Assembly (NCBI RefSeq): GCF_964355755.1
Contig: NC_092674.1
Span: 16,437,001-16,501,000 of the forward strand
Reading direction: 5' to 3'
Source of the DNA: Antedon mediterranea
Taxonomy: Eukaryota; Echinodermata; Crinoidea; Comatulida; Antedonidae
DNA length: 64,000 bases
Shown here: positions 31,854 to 43,930 of the stretch, one piece after another
How positions within the stretch are numbered: position 1 is the first letter of the stretch
How the letters are laid out: each line of letters starts with the position of its first letter
Notes under the pieces: generated by a model
Told to the model about the DNA's origin: nothing
The model's input: the letters and a program-made list of their open reading frames with translations, nothing else
The model's database searches: none
Made by a program: the position numbers and the translations under genes

Positions 31854-32354
31854 CTTTGAAATATCAGCAGCTAGTGCGATTTTCTGTTGCCTGATTTTTA
31901 ATATTTTTTTACAGATTATTAAGTAAGTCAGGACCCTTCTCCCAAAACTCGTTCAGTGCTTGACCATGAAATTTAGCGGGATGCATTGAAGACAATTCTT
32001 ACAGATGTCTTCTTCTCTGATCTAATAACGGCGTGGTGTGGTAGATAACATATTGGTCCATCATAAGCCGCTATTTCTTTCTGTGATAGTTTCCAGGAAA
32101 AACCTAATTATATCATTTCTTCCATTTGTTGCTGATAGCATTTCATGTGTGATAGGTCTTTCTTCAGTCGATTCTCAGTCGAGACTAGCATTCTCTCTGC
32201 AAGCAATTGGTACTTGCCACTTGTCTCCGACCTTTTTACAGGACTCCCACATCACGTTGTACTCTTGTCTCTCAGAAGGTGTCAACTTTAATTTATCAGA
32301 TGGTGATTGATTACAGGAACAATTTGGCAACTGAACCCCCATTTCTTCTGTTCT

Positions 32355-32693
32355 CTAAAACTTAGTTAGATCGGTCTTCTCAGTTAAGTTGATTGTTAAC
32401 AAAGTCATATTATGTTTGTGGTGGTTGTTGGATGACCCAAATGTTACCCAGCCTAATGGTGATTTTCTGAGTGAGTAAGTAGCCATAGTGGTCTCCCCAC
32501 TATGCATCATAGGATAGTCTACACCAATTAGAACATCAACAGCACCATCTCCTCGGCTCAACGTACAGTCTAACTCTCGTTCTAAACTCTTAATGACATT
32601 CTTGTTGGGCTTTTTAACCTTGGCTATCTCAGAAACTCCAATAGCAGATATTGTATGTTCTTTCTGGTTAGCTAAGATGGGCTTGAATTTCAC
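32355..32693 (-). pseudogene. BEL/Pao protease-RT junction fragment
   Basis: Contains LERELDCTLSRGDGAVDVLI, GVDYPMMHSGE and KSPLGWVTFGSS, the stretch after the protease active site in BEL/Pao Pol proteins. Confidence 0.7.
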
Positions 32694-32760
32694 CTCCTAG
32701 GGTACCAATGTCAATACTTATTGGTTTTCCTTCCAGGTTGAGTCCCTCTGCTACAGTTTG

Positions 32761-33107
32761 TTGAATTAACAGAAAAGCAAAAGCAATTAAAATGATTATA
32801 CAGATAATGATTAATTAATAATATAAAATAATTATCAAAGCATAAGATGGTGATCACACAATCAAAATACATAAAGCAATTCAAGACTTACAAATATAGC
32901 TGAGCCCAAGGCTATTAAAAAAGTAATATTAAACGATCGTTTAATAGTGCGTACTATTGCACGCCATGTGACCCACAATCGTCCAATCAAATGACAGGAC
33001 TTTATTTAGGTGTTATATAAAAAGCTTTACTTCATGATCAAAAACCATTTTTCCATCATTTCCAGTTGCTTCTTTAGTTGACAGATTAAAGAGTAGCTTG
33101 TATATCT
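32761..33107. other. Intergenic, nothing recognised
   Basis: AT-rich gap between the BEL/Pao element and a LINE tail. Confidence 0.5.
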
Positions 33108-34130
33108 TACTTGAATCTTACTTGAATCTTCGGGCTCATGATTAAGGCAAATGCCCTTTAAACGCCCTCCATTTCTTCTGTATTTAACTAGAATTGGTAG
33201 CAAAATTGATCTCCCATTGCTCTGTCTTTGTTTAGGTGGTCCTTGAATGCATTAATGTTTTCTGCTTGTACTGTAGTGTGGTATAGATTGTTCCATGTGT
33301 TGAAGATTCTACTTGAAAAGGAGTGGCTTCTGATTTTCAGTCGGGCTCTTGGCTTTCTTAATTTGAATTGATGGCCCCTTGTTCTACTGTCCTCTATAAA
33401 ATCAAAAAACACTTGTATAATGTCCGCTCTCCTTCTTCTGTAATTCAGTGTCCAAGCTCTTTTAATCTCTGATTGTAAGATTTATCTCGTAACTTTTTGA
33501 CAATTTTAGTGGCCCTACGCTGCACTCTTTTAAGCTTATCCAAATCACCTTTTAGGAGAGGGTACCATATACAGCTTGCGTATTCCAGATGGCAGGAACA
33601 TATCCTTATCCATGTAAGCAAAAGATCGCCTTACCAGCCCAATGAGTCTATTTCCTTTATTTACAACTTCATTCGTTTGTAGTGAAAATTTAAAGACTGA
33701 TCAGAAGTAACTCCACGGTCCTTTTTAGTATTGGCATTTGGCAGATCCTCGTCACCTTCCTCTGTTGGGATAGTGTATTTCATTTGTGGATTTGAATTTC
33801 CATAACGTATTACTTTACATTTATTGATGTTGAATTTCAGCTGCCATCTTTTAGACCCATCAGATAATGCCTTGAGATCATTTTGAACTGTATCATTTCT
33901 GTTTTCATGCACAACATTAAACATCTTAGTGTCATCTGCAAACATCCATACTTTAGATTTAACTGCATCAGGTAGGTCGTTTATGTAATCTTGTTTTACT
34001 TTACAAAAAGAAAAAGTATTATTGGTTGAGATAGGTTTTCTGCAATTTAATTGATTATTATTTTTAGGAATATTTTCATCCAGTTTAGGTCCTATATTAG
34101 CAAAATAAGAGTTTAGCAATATTACAGATG
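33108..34130 (-). pseudogene. CR1/L2-like LINE fragment
   Basis: Minus strand 34119-33661: pre-RT linker (LNSYFANIGPKLDENIP), a jump, then palm YINDLPDAVKS and FADDTKMF, and SKRWQLKFNINKCKVIRYG. 33412-33188 holds the C-terminus (RGHQFKLRKPRARLKIRSH, SSRIFNTWNNLY). The 3' UTR has two copies of a TTCAAGTAAG-like motif. An internal deletion removes much of the RT. Confidence 0.8.
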
Positions 34131-34985
34131 GGGTTGATTCAAGACCATTCTCTGTCTTGATTTTTATTAATGTCAGAGTTTTTCTGTTTACTCGGAACTG
34201 TATAATTAGGTCACAAATAAGACGAAAGTAACTGGCAAACTAGATGAACATTTATTTTGTAAAGCTTCATTTTGTAGCATGTCCACGTGCGAGATATGAA
34301 AAGCCAAAAGTGCCAAATGTATTATAGTATAATGTTACAATAATGATACAGGAACAATGTATCTTATATTTTCCCATATGTTCTTAGAGTTATTTTCTGC
34401 AAAATAAACTTTTTTTCAATTTTTAATTAGCAAATTTAACAAATTTCTTTGTTTTTAAAATTTCTTCCACACTTGAGAGGAGGGTGATTTGTTAAATTTC
34501 TTTTTTAACTTGTCTCTTGATTTGGATATGACAAACTAGTAATAAAAGATTGAACTTGGTGTCCTTACCGCTGTGCTTCTTTATTTTCAGTAGTAAAACC
34601 TACAGCAAAAGTAAACCGAACAATCAATATAACAGAACAGACCGAAGTAATTTAACTACACTTTTCACACTCGGTTGATAGCACAATGGCTATGCGAATA
34701 CGCCATATAACATGTCACTTCTAAAGTAATTATATTTATCCATATGGTTATAACTTAAGGCTAGCTAATTTAACTCACAAGGTCATCCAACAAAAGATGA
34801 ATTGTCAAATCCAAAATAAAATAAAGTAACTTCTGTTTATAACTGTGAATCTATGTACGTACTACATACAGTGCAAAATAGGTGAAAATAACGGAACCCG
34901 CCTTTTATTCCAATGCTTTTAAATGTCATAACTATGACACAAAATATGAAAATACGACTTTTATCATTCAACTGCCCATATGATG
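34131..34985. other. Intergenic, little recognised
   Basis: AT-rich without genes. 34880-34985 matches a dispersed repeat (TGACGTCAC and ATTCAACTG words) seen also at 26.5 and 56.3 kb. Confidence 0.4.
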
Positions 34986-35040
34986 ACGTCACAACATCCG
35001 ATGCGCTGGCTAAAATGTTTTATCACAGATCGAATACAAC

Positions 35041-36378
35041 GTACAGTGTATCATGGGGAGTTTTCAGAATGGACCAGTGTACTTTCTGGGGTCCCTCAAG
35101 GCTCAGTAGCTGTTTAACATCTACATGAATGATCTTCACCTCCATCTAAAAAGTGAACTTCACCAATTATGCTGATGATACTTTCATTTTTCGAACTATA
35201 AATTCAAATGATGACTCCAAACACCAGCTACAAGATGATTTAAACTCAATTACGAAATGGTCCAATGCAAACATGCTGACTTTGAATCCTGAAAAAATGT
35301 CAAGTGTTATCAGAAAAAGAAATCCTACCATACCTGTCTACAAAATACTGGACAAGGAACTAGAGTGTGTGCCACACCTGAAACTTCTAGGTGTTCATAT
35401 TTCATCAGATCTTACATGGGACTATCACATTGCTAAACTACTGCCAGATGTAACAAGACCATTGGATTTATTAGATCCATCTCTGGTCAGATTTGCCTAA
35501 CAGTAATCCTACTGAAATTGTACAAAGCACTTGTTCTGCCTCTCCTCATGTATTGTTGCATTGTATGGTACCCGTATCGCGAAAAGCACAAGTTCACTAT
35601 AGAACAAATACAGCGAAGGGCAACTCGTATGATTTTGCATCAACATCGACTTGAACAGCCATATGACCAGAGAATTCTTCGGCTAAAAATGATGGACTTA
35701 AACTCCCTCAGATATATAATATTAGTATATTATTTGTATGTAAAGCATTAAATATGAACAATGAATACTTAAATGAACTGATTAATATCAATCATTGTCA
35801 TCAGGAAATATTAACATTTAAAAGACTTAAAGCTCGGACTGATAGTGCACTGCATTGCTTACCTGTACGGTTTTGTAGACTTTGGGATACATTACCCGTG
35901 AATTTAAGAAATTATTTTATTCTATTAAAATGGAGTACATCTAAAAGTAACCTAAGGAAACATTACTTACCCGTTGATTAAGTTAATAAACAATTGGAAG
36001 GAAATATTACAGTACTTTGTACTTAATTTATTATTAACTGACATATTTTAATGTAAATTAAAAATAATTTATTTTATAGTTGTTTATTTATAATTTAATT
36101 TAGCATTTACATATATAAACTATAGGCTTAATATAATTAAGTTATTCTTTTAAGATATTAACTTTATCATCATCTATATTATATATTATTTGTAATAATT
36201 AGTCACTGGTTGGAAGTACACACCTAGTTGGTGACAGTGGCTTAGGCTGCTTTTGTGCTTTCCTGGCAGCAGCTAGTGACTATGATTTTATATTTTCTTT
36301 TGCGTTGTGTTTGTTTAATTTGTTTAATTTATATTATATTTTGTAAAATGTATCTTTTGCCTGAATAAATAATAATAA
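35041..36378 (+). pseudogene. LINE RT 3' half with tail
   Basis: + strand: SGVPQGS near 35075; NYADDTFIFRTI; NMLTLNPEKM; LKLLGVHISSDLTWDYHIAK (35153-35500); YKALVLPLLMYCCIVWYPYR and IQRRATRMIL (35518-35751); FWRLWDTLP-type tail (35754-35981); 3' UTR; tail AATAAATAATAATAAT at 36363-36378. Three frame breaks. Confidence 0.85.
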
Positions 36379-36500
36379 TGTCAGTCCCTTCCTAGAGATA
36401 ATTAAAATACTTTAATAATGTCCTACTACAACAATTCTGGTCAATTTGATAGCCTACTAGCCCTAGCCCAAGCAGAAATCCCCACCATCCTCTCAAACAC
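36379..36500 (-). repeat. Fragment of the 11585-12629 Helitron family
   Basis: Matches 12180-12300 (ATAATTAAAATACTTTAA and TTCTGGTCAATTTGATAG words). A short open frame on the + strand (36418-36636) is a by-product of this repeat. Confidence 0.6.
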
Positions 36501-36849
36501 CCCTCTTCTCAGCCTTTTAACTAACAATAGCTTCAGTCGACTAACAATAGAACAGCAACGCGAAAAACACACACAGGTAAATTTGAAAAGAAATAGGTTT
36601 TTTAAACTACTTACATCAAAAAACCTGTATATTTAATGTAATTAAGTTTTAAAATTACAAATCACAAATTGTAACTTGTTATATACCCCCAGTACCTTTG
36701 TACAGTAGTAGTAAATGCATTGTGATGTATTTTTTTCTTTCTTTCATTTATTTGGCATCTCAATACATAACATTAAAAATACGTCATTGTATTGTACTTC
36801 GACTACTTTTTAACTCTTTTATTCACAAATGTATCATCTTGCATACTGG

Positions 36850-37246
36850 CACCATAGCTAGACATAACATAACTCTTGACAAGTAGTTCTCGAGAAAATG
36901 AAATTTAAGTTTACAGTACTTGTTAATTTAAGACTGCTCATCGGATTTTGAAAATTCTGTCCAGTATCTTTTAACACTAGCAGGTCTAAAATAATTCTAA
37001 AAAGTGGTCCAGAATTAGGACCGTGGTCCGGATTTTCACCTAAATTGAACAGTGTTGTCCTTGCATCAGGCGACATGTATGGTAGTAATTTGGAGTCATT
37101 CGAATCAAAATTGTGAGCGCTAGAGTGATGACTGACAAACAAACAGACAAACAAACACACACACAAACCGCACAAATCAACATACTTGGCCAATTTTCAA
37201 TTTGGCCAAGTAAGAAACGTACAAACTCTTTTACTTATAGTATAGA
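36850..37246 (-). mobile_element. Helitron family 4, 5' part
   Basis: Starts at 37246 with A|TCTATACTATAAGTAAAAG, a classic Helitron 5' end, followed by a hairpin ACTTGGCCAA..TTGGCCAAGT (37184-37211). Its interior (GGACCACTTTTT, GACCTGCTAGTGTTAAAAGA) matches repeats at 49.3 and 50.2 kb. The 3' end was not identified. Confidence 0.65.
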
Positions 37247-37273
37247 TGATTCAATATGTATTATTTATTATTA

Positions 37274-38738
37274 CTAGATGGTAAGCTCGCTTCGCTCGCG
37301 TACCATCTAGGTCGTGTCCACAGATGGTTCTCGAATACACAGTAATTTCAGTCAAAAAACTGGCGATTTCAAATGTACGTACCGCAGTTTTCAGAAACGA
37401 ATAAATAGACACGATGATTAATGTAGTCAACTAAAATTAGCACTCTGGGAATTAGGCCTACTTCCGAAGGAGAAACTTGTCTTAAAAATGAGTCCACATT
37501 TTTTATTTAACTCATTTAAACAAACCCAATTTGTGTTTTGTATAATATAACATTAGAGTATTCTTTATCATCCACTCAGTAACGAAATATTGTTTTAAAT
37601 GTTTTATAGGCCTATCAATAATATAACACTAAACACAGTAAAACATTTACGATTTAATACTTTTTTTAAACTGTCCATGTTATAGTCGATTAAAATAGTA
37701 AAGTACATGTAACGATACACCACTACGACGTTTATATTTTGTATAATTATTAATTAATACAAACGTTGAGAAGCAACTGTAAGTAATACAGTTTTTATTT
37801 GTATATGTGTTTATAAATCCAAAGGCAAATTACTGAAAAAAATGACAATGCTGTGGGTATCAGTGGCTGGATCTCAATGGAGATACAAAAATAAAAAGCG
37901 AAAAGCTAAATCAAAACGATAAAGTAAACAGCCAGAAAAGTTAGCAGAGCTTTCGGGCAACACTAGCCCTTCATCAGTGCAAGTGAAGGAATTTGGATAA
38001 CATCATAGTATATATATATATGTGTTTATATATCCAGCAGTAGAGCCACCCACAGTCACAGTAATAAATGTTCTTTGTATATGTTTATATATCTAACATA
38101 CAGTAAGAAAATTTCGATTCAACTGGTGACCAAAAATGGTTAATACGTATTTGCAATATTGTCAAAGTATTGCAATACTATATCTCAGTTGTAATTTTAT
38201 TCTCCAAGGGCCCATAAATTTACCTACTTGTGTTAAACCAAGGGCTCATAAATTTACCTAAAAACTGGGAGTCTAAAAGATTAGAATATTCCATTCATCG
38301 CAAATCAATTCATTTGTATAAACGTATATTAAATCTATCAAAATAGTATTTTTTTTAAAGAAAATCGGGCTGTCTTCAACATTATGATACTGTACTCGAG
38401 CTGTTCAACCGGTTTCAGCTATTAAAAACAATTATCGTAGGAGGAGATAGCAAAATGCGGAGCATCCTCGTATTATTCTGTGCAGGTATTTTTCAAGAGA
38501 ACATCCATTAGACAGTGTATACCACGATCGGAAAACACCCCTATTTGGGGCAAATCGTTGAACCTAAATTCGTTTTAATTGTCAATAACTAATTATCTAA
38601 CTCAATTTAATTAGTAAACAGGGTTACATCAGATGGTTAAAATCAGTACCGAGATTCTAACAAACTTTATATACCATCGAGTAAACCTTATATTTTCGAT
38701 TTTCCAATTTTTTGCCCTTACGTAAATTTATATATAGA
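37274..38738 (-). mobile_element. Helitron family 1, complete copy
   Basis: Starts A|TCTATATATAAATTTACG at 38738 (minus) and ends at 37274 with CTAGATGGTACGC..GCTTACCATCTAG then T. It aligns with 22469-24525 over most of its length, though shorter, and has one mismatch in its terminal stem. Confidence 0.8.
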
Positions 38739-38751
38739 TTCCACACAGCGT

Positions 38752-41700
38752 TTTTGGCCCTTTTGGCGCGCCATAGAAACGAAAACAAAGTGTAGTCTTC
38801 ACTCTAGAGGGTCTAGCAAAGTTTACTAACATGACAACAACAACCACCGTACCACCAAAGATCGTAATAGGCCTAGTCCACATAGGAGTAGTTTAGGAGG
38901 ATCGAGTAGGCCTATGCGACGAACAGTGTGATTTCGTTGTTCCTGTAAAGTCATAAATTTAAAGAATTAATTTGTTACTGTCCTTCATCTAAAGTACTTA
39001 TGAAGCCTAATTCTGAGGTTAGTTACCTAGGCCCAGGCTACTAGTAGTCTAGAGAGGGCCTCTATAGAGTCCTCCTCTAGCTAGCTAGGCCTATGTAGGA
39101 TGCTAGTTAAGTCGCCGCTAGGCCTACTAGGCCTAGGCTAGTACTACTTTTGCACCTCGTCTTTAATTTCTACGAAAGCCCATTAATGCCATTTGAAGTA
39201 TATGTTTTTCGAACGTAATCCGTTCTAACGAATTAGTAATTCGTTTGAACGGATTAATAATCTGTTCAAACGAATTAGTAATCCGTTCAAACGAATTGCA
39301 ACATATATAACAAGTGCCATTTAAAGTATATGTTGTAATTCGTTTAAACGGATTACTAATCCGTTCAAACGAATTACTAATTTGTTTAAACGGATTACTA
39401 ATTTGTTCAAACGAATTACTAATTCGTTCAAACGAATTACTAATTTGTTTAAACGGATTACTAATTTGTTTAAACGAATTAATAATTTGTTTAAACGGAT
39501 TACTAATTCGTTCAAACGAATTAGTAATCCGTTTAAACAAATTAATAATTTGTTTAAACAATTAATAATTTGTTTAAACGGATTACTAATCTGTTTGAAC
39601 GAATTAGTAATTCGTTTGAACGAATTAGTAATCCGTTTAAACAAATTAGTAATTTGTTTTAACAAATTAATAATTTGTTTAAACGGATTACTAATTCGTT
39701 TAAACGAATTAGTAATTCGTTTAAACAGATTAGTAATCCGTTTAAACAAATTACTAATCCGTTTGGACGGATTCCTAATTCGTTTGAACAGATTATTAAT
39801 CTGTTTAAACAAATTAGTAATTCGTTTGAACGGATTAGTAATCTGTTCAAACGAATTAGTAATCCGTTCAAACCAATTGCAACATATACAACAAGTGCCA
39901 TTTAAAGAATATGTTGTAATTCGTTTGAACGGATTACTAATCCGTTCAAACGAATTACTAATTTGTTTAAACAGATTAATAATCTGTTAAAACGAATTAG
40001 GAATCCGTTCAAACGGATTAGTAATTTGTTTAAACGGATTACTAATTTGTTCAAACGAATTACTAATTCGTTCTAACGAATTAGTAATCCGTTTGAACAA
40101 ATTATTAATTTGTTTAAACAAATTAATAATTTGTTCAAACGGATTACTAATTCGTTCAAACGAATTACTAATTTGTTCAAACAGATTAGTAATCCGTTTA
40201 AACAAATTATTAATTTGTTTAAACAAATTATTAATTCGTTTAAACGGATTACTAATTCGTTTGAACGAATTAGTAATTCGTTTGAACGGATTAATAATCC
40301 GTTTAAACAAATTAGTAATTCGTTTGAACGAATTAGTAATCCGTTTAAACAAATTAGTAATTCGTTTGAATGGATTAGTAATCCGTTTGAACAAATTAGT
40401 AATCCGTTTAAACAAATTAGTAATTCGTTTAAACGGATTAGTAATCCGTTCAAACGAATTACAACATATACTTTAAATGGCACTTGTTGTATATGTTGCA
40501 ATTCGTTTGAACGGATTACTAATTCGTTTGAACAGATTATTAATCTGTTCAAACGAATTACGTTCGAAAAACATATACTTAAAATGGCATTAAAGGGCTT
40601 TCGTAAATTTCAACTCCGAATTTGTTAAGTAACTTTATCATGAATACCACACCTTAAAATTAGGCCTCATAAGTACGTTTACTAAGGATAATCACAAAAA
40701 AAGTAACAAATAAATCCTTGAATTTGAAATTGAGGAATTTACAGACGTGTTTCTCGAACACGATTCATGAATTTTGCATAGAGGCCTACTCCATGTTCAA
40801 TAATGTCGTTTCTATGGAGCGCCAAAAGAGCAACTATAATATAGGCCTAGGGCTAATAACTCAGTGGAATGCGTATATATAATGCATTTATTTATTTCAA
40901 TATATTTTATCAATGTCAATACAACTAAAATGTTACTATTGATACTGTAGTACACGGTTTTCGTTTTATTTTTAGACTAAAAATCGACAAATTCATCATC
41001 ATAACATGTACTGTACAGTATGTCCCTCAATGATCTAAATTCTAAATAACGTCCTTCTTAGTCTATGGGCGCTAGTTCCGTTTTGCACCTGTTTTTATTT
41101 TGACTTCAAACATATTGTGAATACCACACCTTAGAATCACAAAAAAGTAACAAATAAATCCTTAAATTGATGATTTTAAAGACATGTTTCTCGCATACCG
41201 TTCGCGAATTTAGCATACTCGAAGTTCAATATTTTCACTTCTATGGAGCGCCAAAAGAGCAGCTATAGTAGATGGTTAAAGACTCAGTGGAATGCGTCTT
41301 CTTTTAATGCATCTATTAATACTGAAATACTGTACACGTTTAATTTAAATATATTTTGTCAATAAAAATGCTTTTCAAATATTGTGCTGTTTTCAAATAT
41401 CAACCGACCCAAATCAGCATCACTACCTAGCCTAGGCCTGAGACTAAGAGGAATATTATTTAGATCATTGAGGTATAAACCTACAGTACATGTAATATGA
41501 TAATGAATTTGTCGATTTTTATTCTTAAAAGTTAACGAAAACCATGTACAGTACAGTATCAACAACATTTTTGTTGCATTGACATTGACAAATATATTAA
41601 AATTGAACATAATTTTCACCAATAAATGCATTAAATATACGCATTATACTGAGTTATTAGCCCTCTATTATAGTTGCTCTTTTAGCGCTCCATAGAAACA

Positions 41701-42309
41701 ACATTGACCATGGAGTATGCGAACTTCACGAACCGATGTGTGTGAAATACGTCTATAAATTCATCAATTTAAAGGATTTATTTGTTACTTTTTGTATGTG
41801 TGATCTCCTTCGTAAAAGTATTTTTGAAGCCTAATTCTAAGGTGTGGTATTCACAATAAAGTTACTTAACAAATTTTGAATCAAAATAAATGACAGGTGC
41901 AAAAAGGAATTAGCGCCTGATGCTGTAGTACACGGTTTTCGTTTTATTTTTCAGAATAAAAATCGAAAAAATTCATCATTAAACATGTATTTCAATAATA
42001 TCAATAGATGCATTCAAACTAGATGCATTCCAATGTGTTTTTAGCCCTCTTTTATAGTTTGGCGCTCTATAGAAACGAAAATATTGAACTTCAAGTATGC
42101 GAAATTTGCAAACGGTATTTATTATGTGAGAAACTTGTCTGTAAAATCATAAATTTAAAGGATTTATTTGTTACTTTTTATATGATTCTTCTTCATAAAA
42201 GTACTTATGAGGCTTAATTCTAAGGTGTGGTATTCACAATAAGTTACTTAACAAGTTTGGAGTTGAAAAGAAGTCGAAATAAAAACAGGTGCGAAACGGA
42301 ACTAGCGCC
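38752..42309. repeat. Cluster of palindromic (foldback) arms
   Basis: The arm sequence (CTATRGAAACGAAAA, AAAGGATTTATTTGTTACTT, AAGGTGTGGTATTCACAAT, GCACCTGTTTTTATT, GGAACTAGCGCC in order) occurs at 38752-39130 and, inverted, at 39134-41067 (split by the foldback element 39171-40605), 41068-41360, then again in the first orientation at 41430-41917 and 41918-42309. The whole can fold on itself repeatedly. No protein is encoded. Confidence 0.75.
39171..40605. mobile_element. Foldback element of 21-bp self-complementary repeats
   Basis: Ends are inverted repeats of roughly 55 bp (TACGAAAGCCC ... CATATGTTTTTCG-type) at 39171-39225 and 40551-40605. The 6-bp AATTTC is duplicated at 39165-39170 and 40606-40611. 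Between lie about 60 copies of a 21-bp unit mixing CGTTTAAAC, GAATTACTAAT and their complements. Three spacers near 39297, 39887 and 40450 repeat part of the terminal sequence (the last inverted). Sister sequence at about 42200-42310 shows the empty site. Foldback elements with repeat-built ends are known (Drosophila FB, sea urchin TU); this unit is not one I recognise. Confidence 0.8.
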
Positions 42310-42318
42310 AACAAGTAT

Positions 42319-42476
42319 CCCCATCGCAAAGTCGCCCCATCGCAAAGTCGCCCCTGCACAGTCAGTCGACCCATTAAAAAGTTGCCGCATTAGTAAGTTG
42401 CCCCATCACTAAGTCGCCCCATCGCAAAGTTGGTCCAACGCAAAGTCGCCCTATCACAAAGTCACCCCATTGCAAA
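42319..42476. repeat. Degenerate 15-16 bp minisatellite
   Basis: About ten imperfect copies of GCCCCATCGCAAAGTC with changes such as GTTGCCCCATCACTAAG. It begins 10 bp after the end of the palindrome cluster. Confidence 0.8.
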
Positions 42477-42479
42477 AAT

Positions 42480-43580
42480 AGTTTACAGTGTGTAAAATTA
42501 CGCAATTTGAACACAAAATAACAATGTGTAATAACGTGTAAGCATAAACTGGGAAGCTCTGCCATGTAGTCGAAGGTTGCACTACCTCGCCAATGATCCC
42601 ATGAGAGGTAGCACTAAACACACTAGCTCATCTGCTGCCGTGATCGCACTGCAAAAAGAGGAAACCCCACCGTAGTCTCTTTGATTTTTACAATATCGAT
42701 TGCGACATTTTGGTCACGATAATGATGTTAGGATCTGGATTATTTACCTCGTGGATATTTTTGATTTGGTCGAATATTTATGGTAATAATTAAATTGTTT
42801 TTATTTTTTATTTTACACTTACAGATCGAGGAGAATGATGTGTGCCTTAAAAAATGTATACATAGTATAAGATTATAATATTCGTAGCATACGTTAACAG
42901 TACATAATTACAGTATTTAAATGTGAAATATTTTATAGGGAACGTAGGCTACGTCTGTCTTATTTTATATGCACCAAATTACCTAAAATAATTTATTAAT
43001 AAACTTACAGTTTTTTATTTAGTATTACAATGAGCATTTGATAAGCCCGGAAAAGCACTCCCAGCATTATCCATTATAAAATTGCATCATATTCCAAATA
43101 TATCGTTAAAAATTAGAACATATGTATTCGATCAATTAATTGGTTATTCGCAACTTTTGTTTTGTTTTTATTTAGTTCATCTTCTTTATTCTTCTTTCTT
43201 TCCACGATTTTTGTGGAAAGCATTCTCCTAATTGTGAACATAACTTTGTATAATTTTGTCAAAAGATTGACTTTGAAGTGTAGATGTGCGCACAAGTGCA
43301 AAACAAACCACAAACAATTTAGAAAATGTTGAAATGCCTAATATGACCTAAAATGTACGCGAAATTGATTATAAATTAATTTTGTACATGCATGTTTAAA
43401 AAAATTTAATGTCAAAAATGATAAAAATGATCACCTATAATTTGTCGAAGTGACATATTATTTTAAGCCTACATAAAACAAGCCAACATATCCATTTTTA
43501 TACTTATCATGACCACTTATCACCCTGATTACCATTGTCCACAGCAGGTATCTAAATCTATTCCATTACAATTGGGACAT
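42480..43580. other. Intergenic, nothing recognised
   Basis: AT-rich. 43370-43460 matches the Helitron-type 3' sequence before 6828, but without its hairpin. No coding similarity. Confidence 0.4.
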
Positions 43581-43581
43581 A

Positions 43582-43820
43582 CAGTTGAACCTCCGTGAGC
43601 TGCCACCTCCCCATAAGCAGCCACCTCTCTTAGCGGCCACACTCTCAGTCTCCAAAGCCTGTTTGTTCTTCCTATCTAGTGAATTTTGTACCTCCTGTAA
43701 AGCAGCCACCTCCTGCCCGGTCTAAAGTTGATATTGTATCATATGACACAAAATGCGATACACTTACTAAAAACTACTACTATATTGATATATAATTATA
43801 AATATTTTTAGGTTTCACTG
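43582..43820. mobile_element. pogo/Tc1-like MITE (tentative)
   Basis: Begins TA|CAGTTGAACCTCC and ends AGGTTTCACTG, an imperfect inverted pair. The inside repeats AGCAGCCACCTC words three to four times. The right TA is altered. No transposase. Confidence 0.5.
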
Positions 43821-43930
43821 TTTTTATAATTCACTAACCTAAAGGTACAAGACCTATTTCTTTTAAAATAATTTAGACTAGAGCGTATGCCGGCGAAATT
43901 AGGCTAGGTTTGAGTCATGTCTTTTGTTAA

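Larger units (their letters stand above)
29640..32760 (-). mobile_element. BEL/Pao LTR retrotransposon, decayed
   Basis: Minus-strand order: protease-associated region (VDVLIGVDYPMMH, KSPLGWVTFG) 32693-32355; RT with YMDDIL, then RNase H (IVFCDASENAFG, SMPRLELQAAVVASRLY, WRHIPGENNIA) 31853-30753; integrase zinc-binding linker 30831-30577; integrase core (MADLPVERM, CDYFGPYIVK) 30385-29700. Stops, shifts and deletions break it, and gag is absent beyond 32760. No convincing LTR pair was found. Confidence 0.85.

Noticed and set aside
36418-36636. Small + strand protein (72 codons)
   Set aside because: Overlaps a fragment of the 11585-12629 Helitron family in its first half; no known similarity.
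39200-40570. CRISPR-like array
   Set aside because: Units are contiguous, self-complementary and lack unique spacers; the genome is an animal's.
39321-40628. Several frames of 110-200 codons on both strands
   Set aside because: They are products of the 21-bp repeat array; the same DNA is open in many registers, so this is not evidence for a gene.
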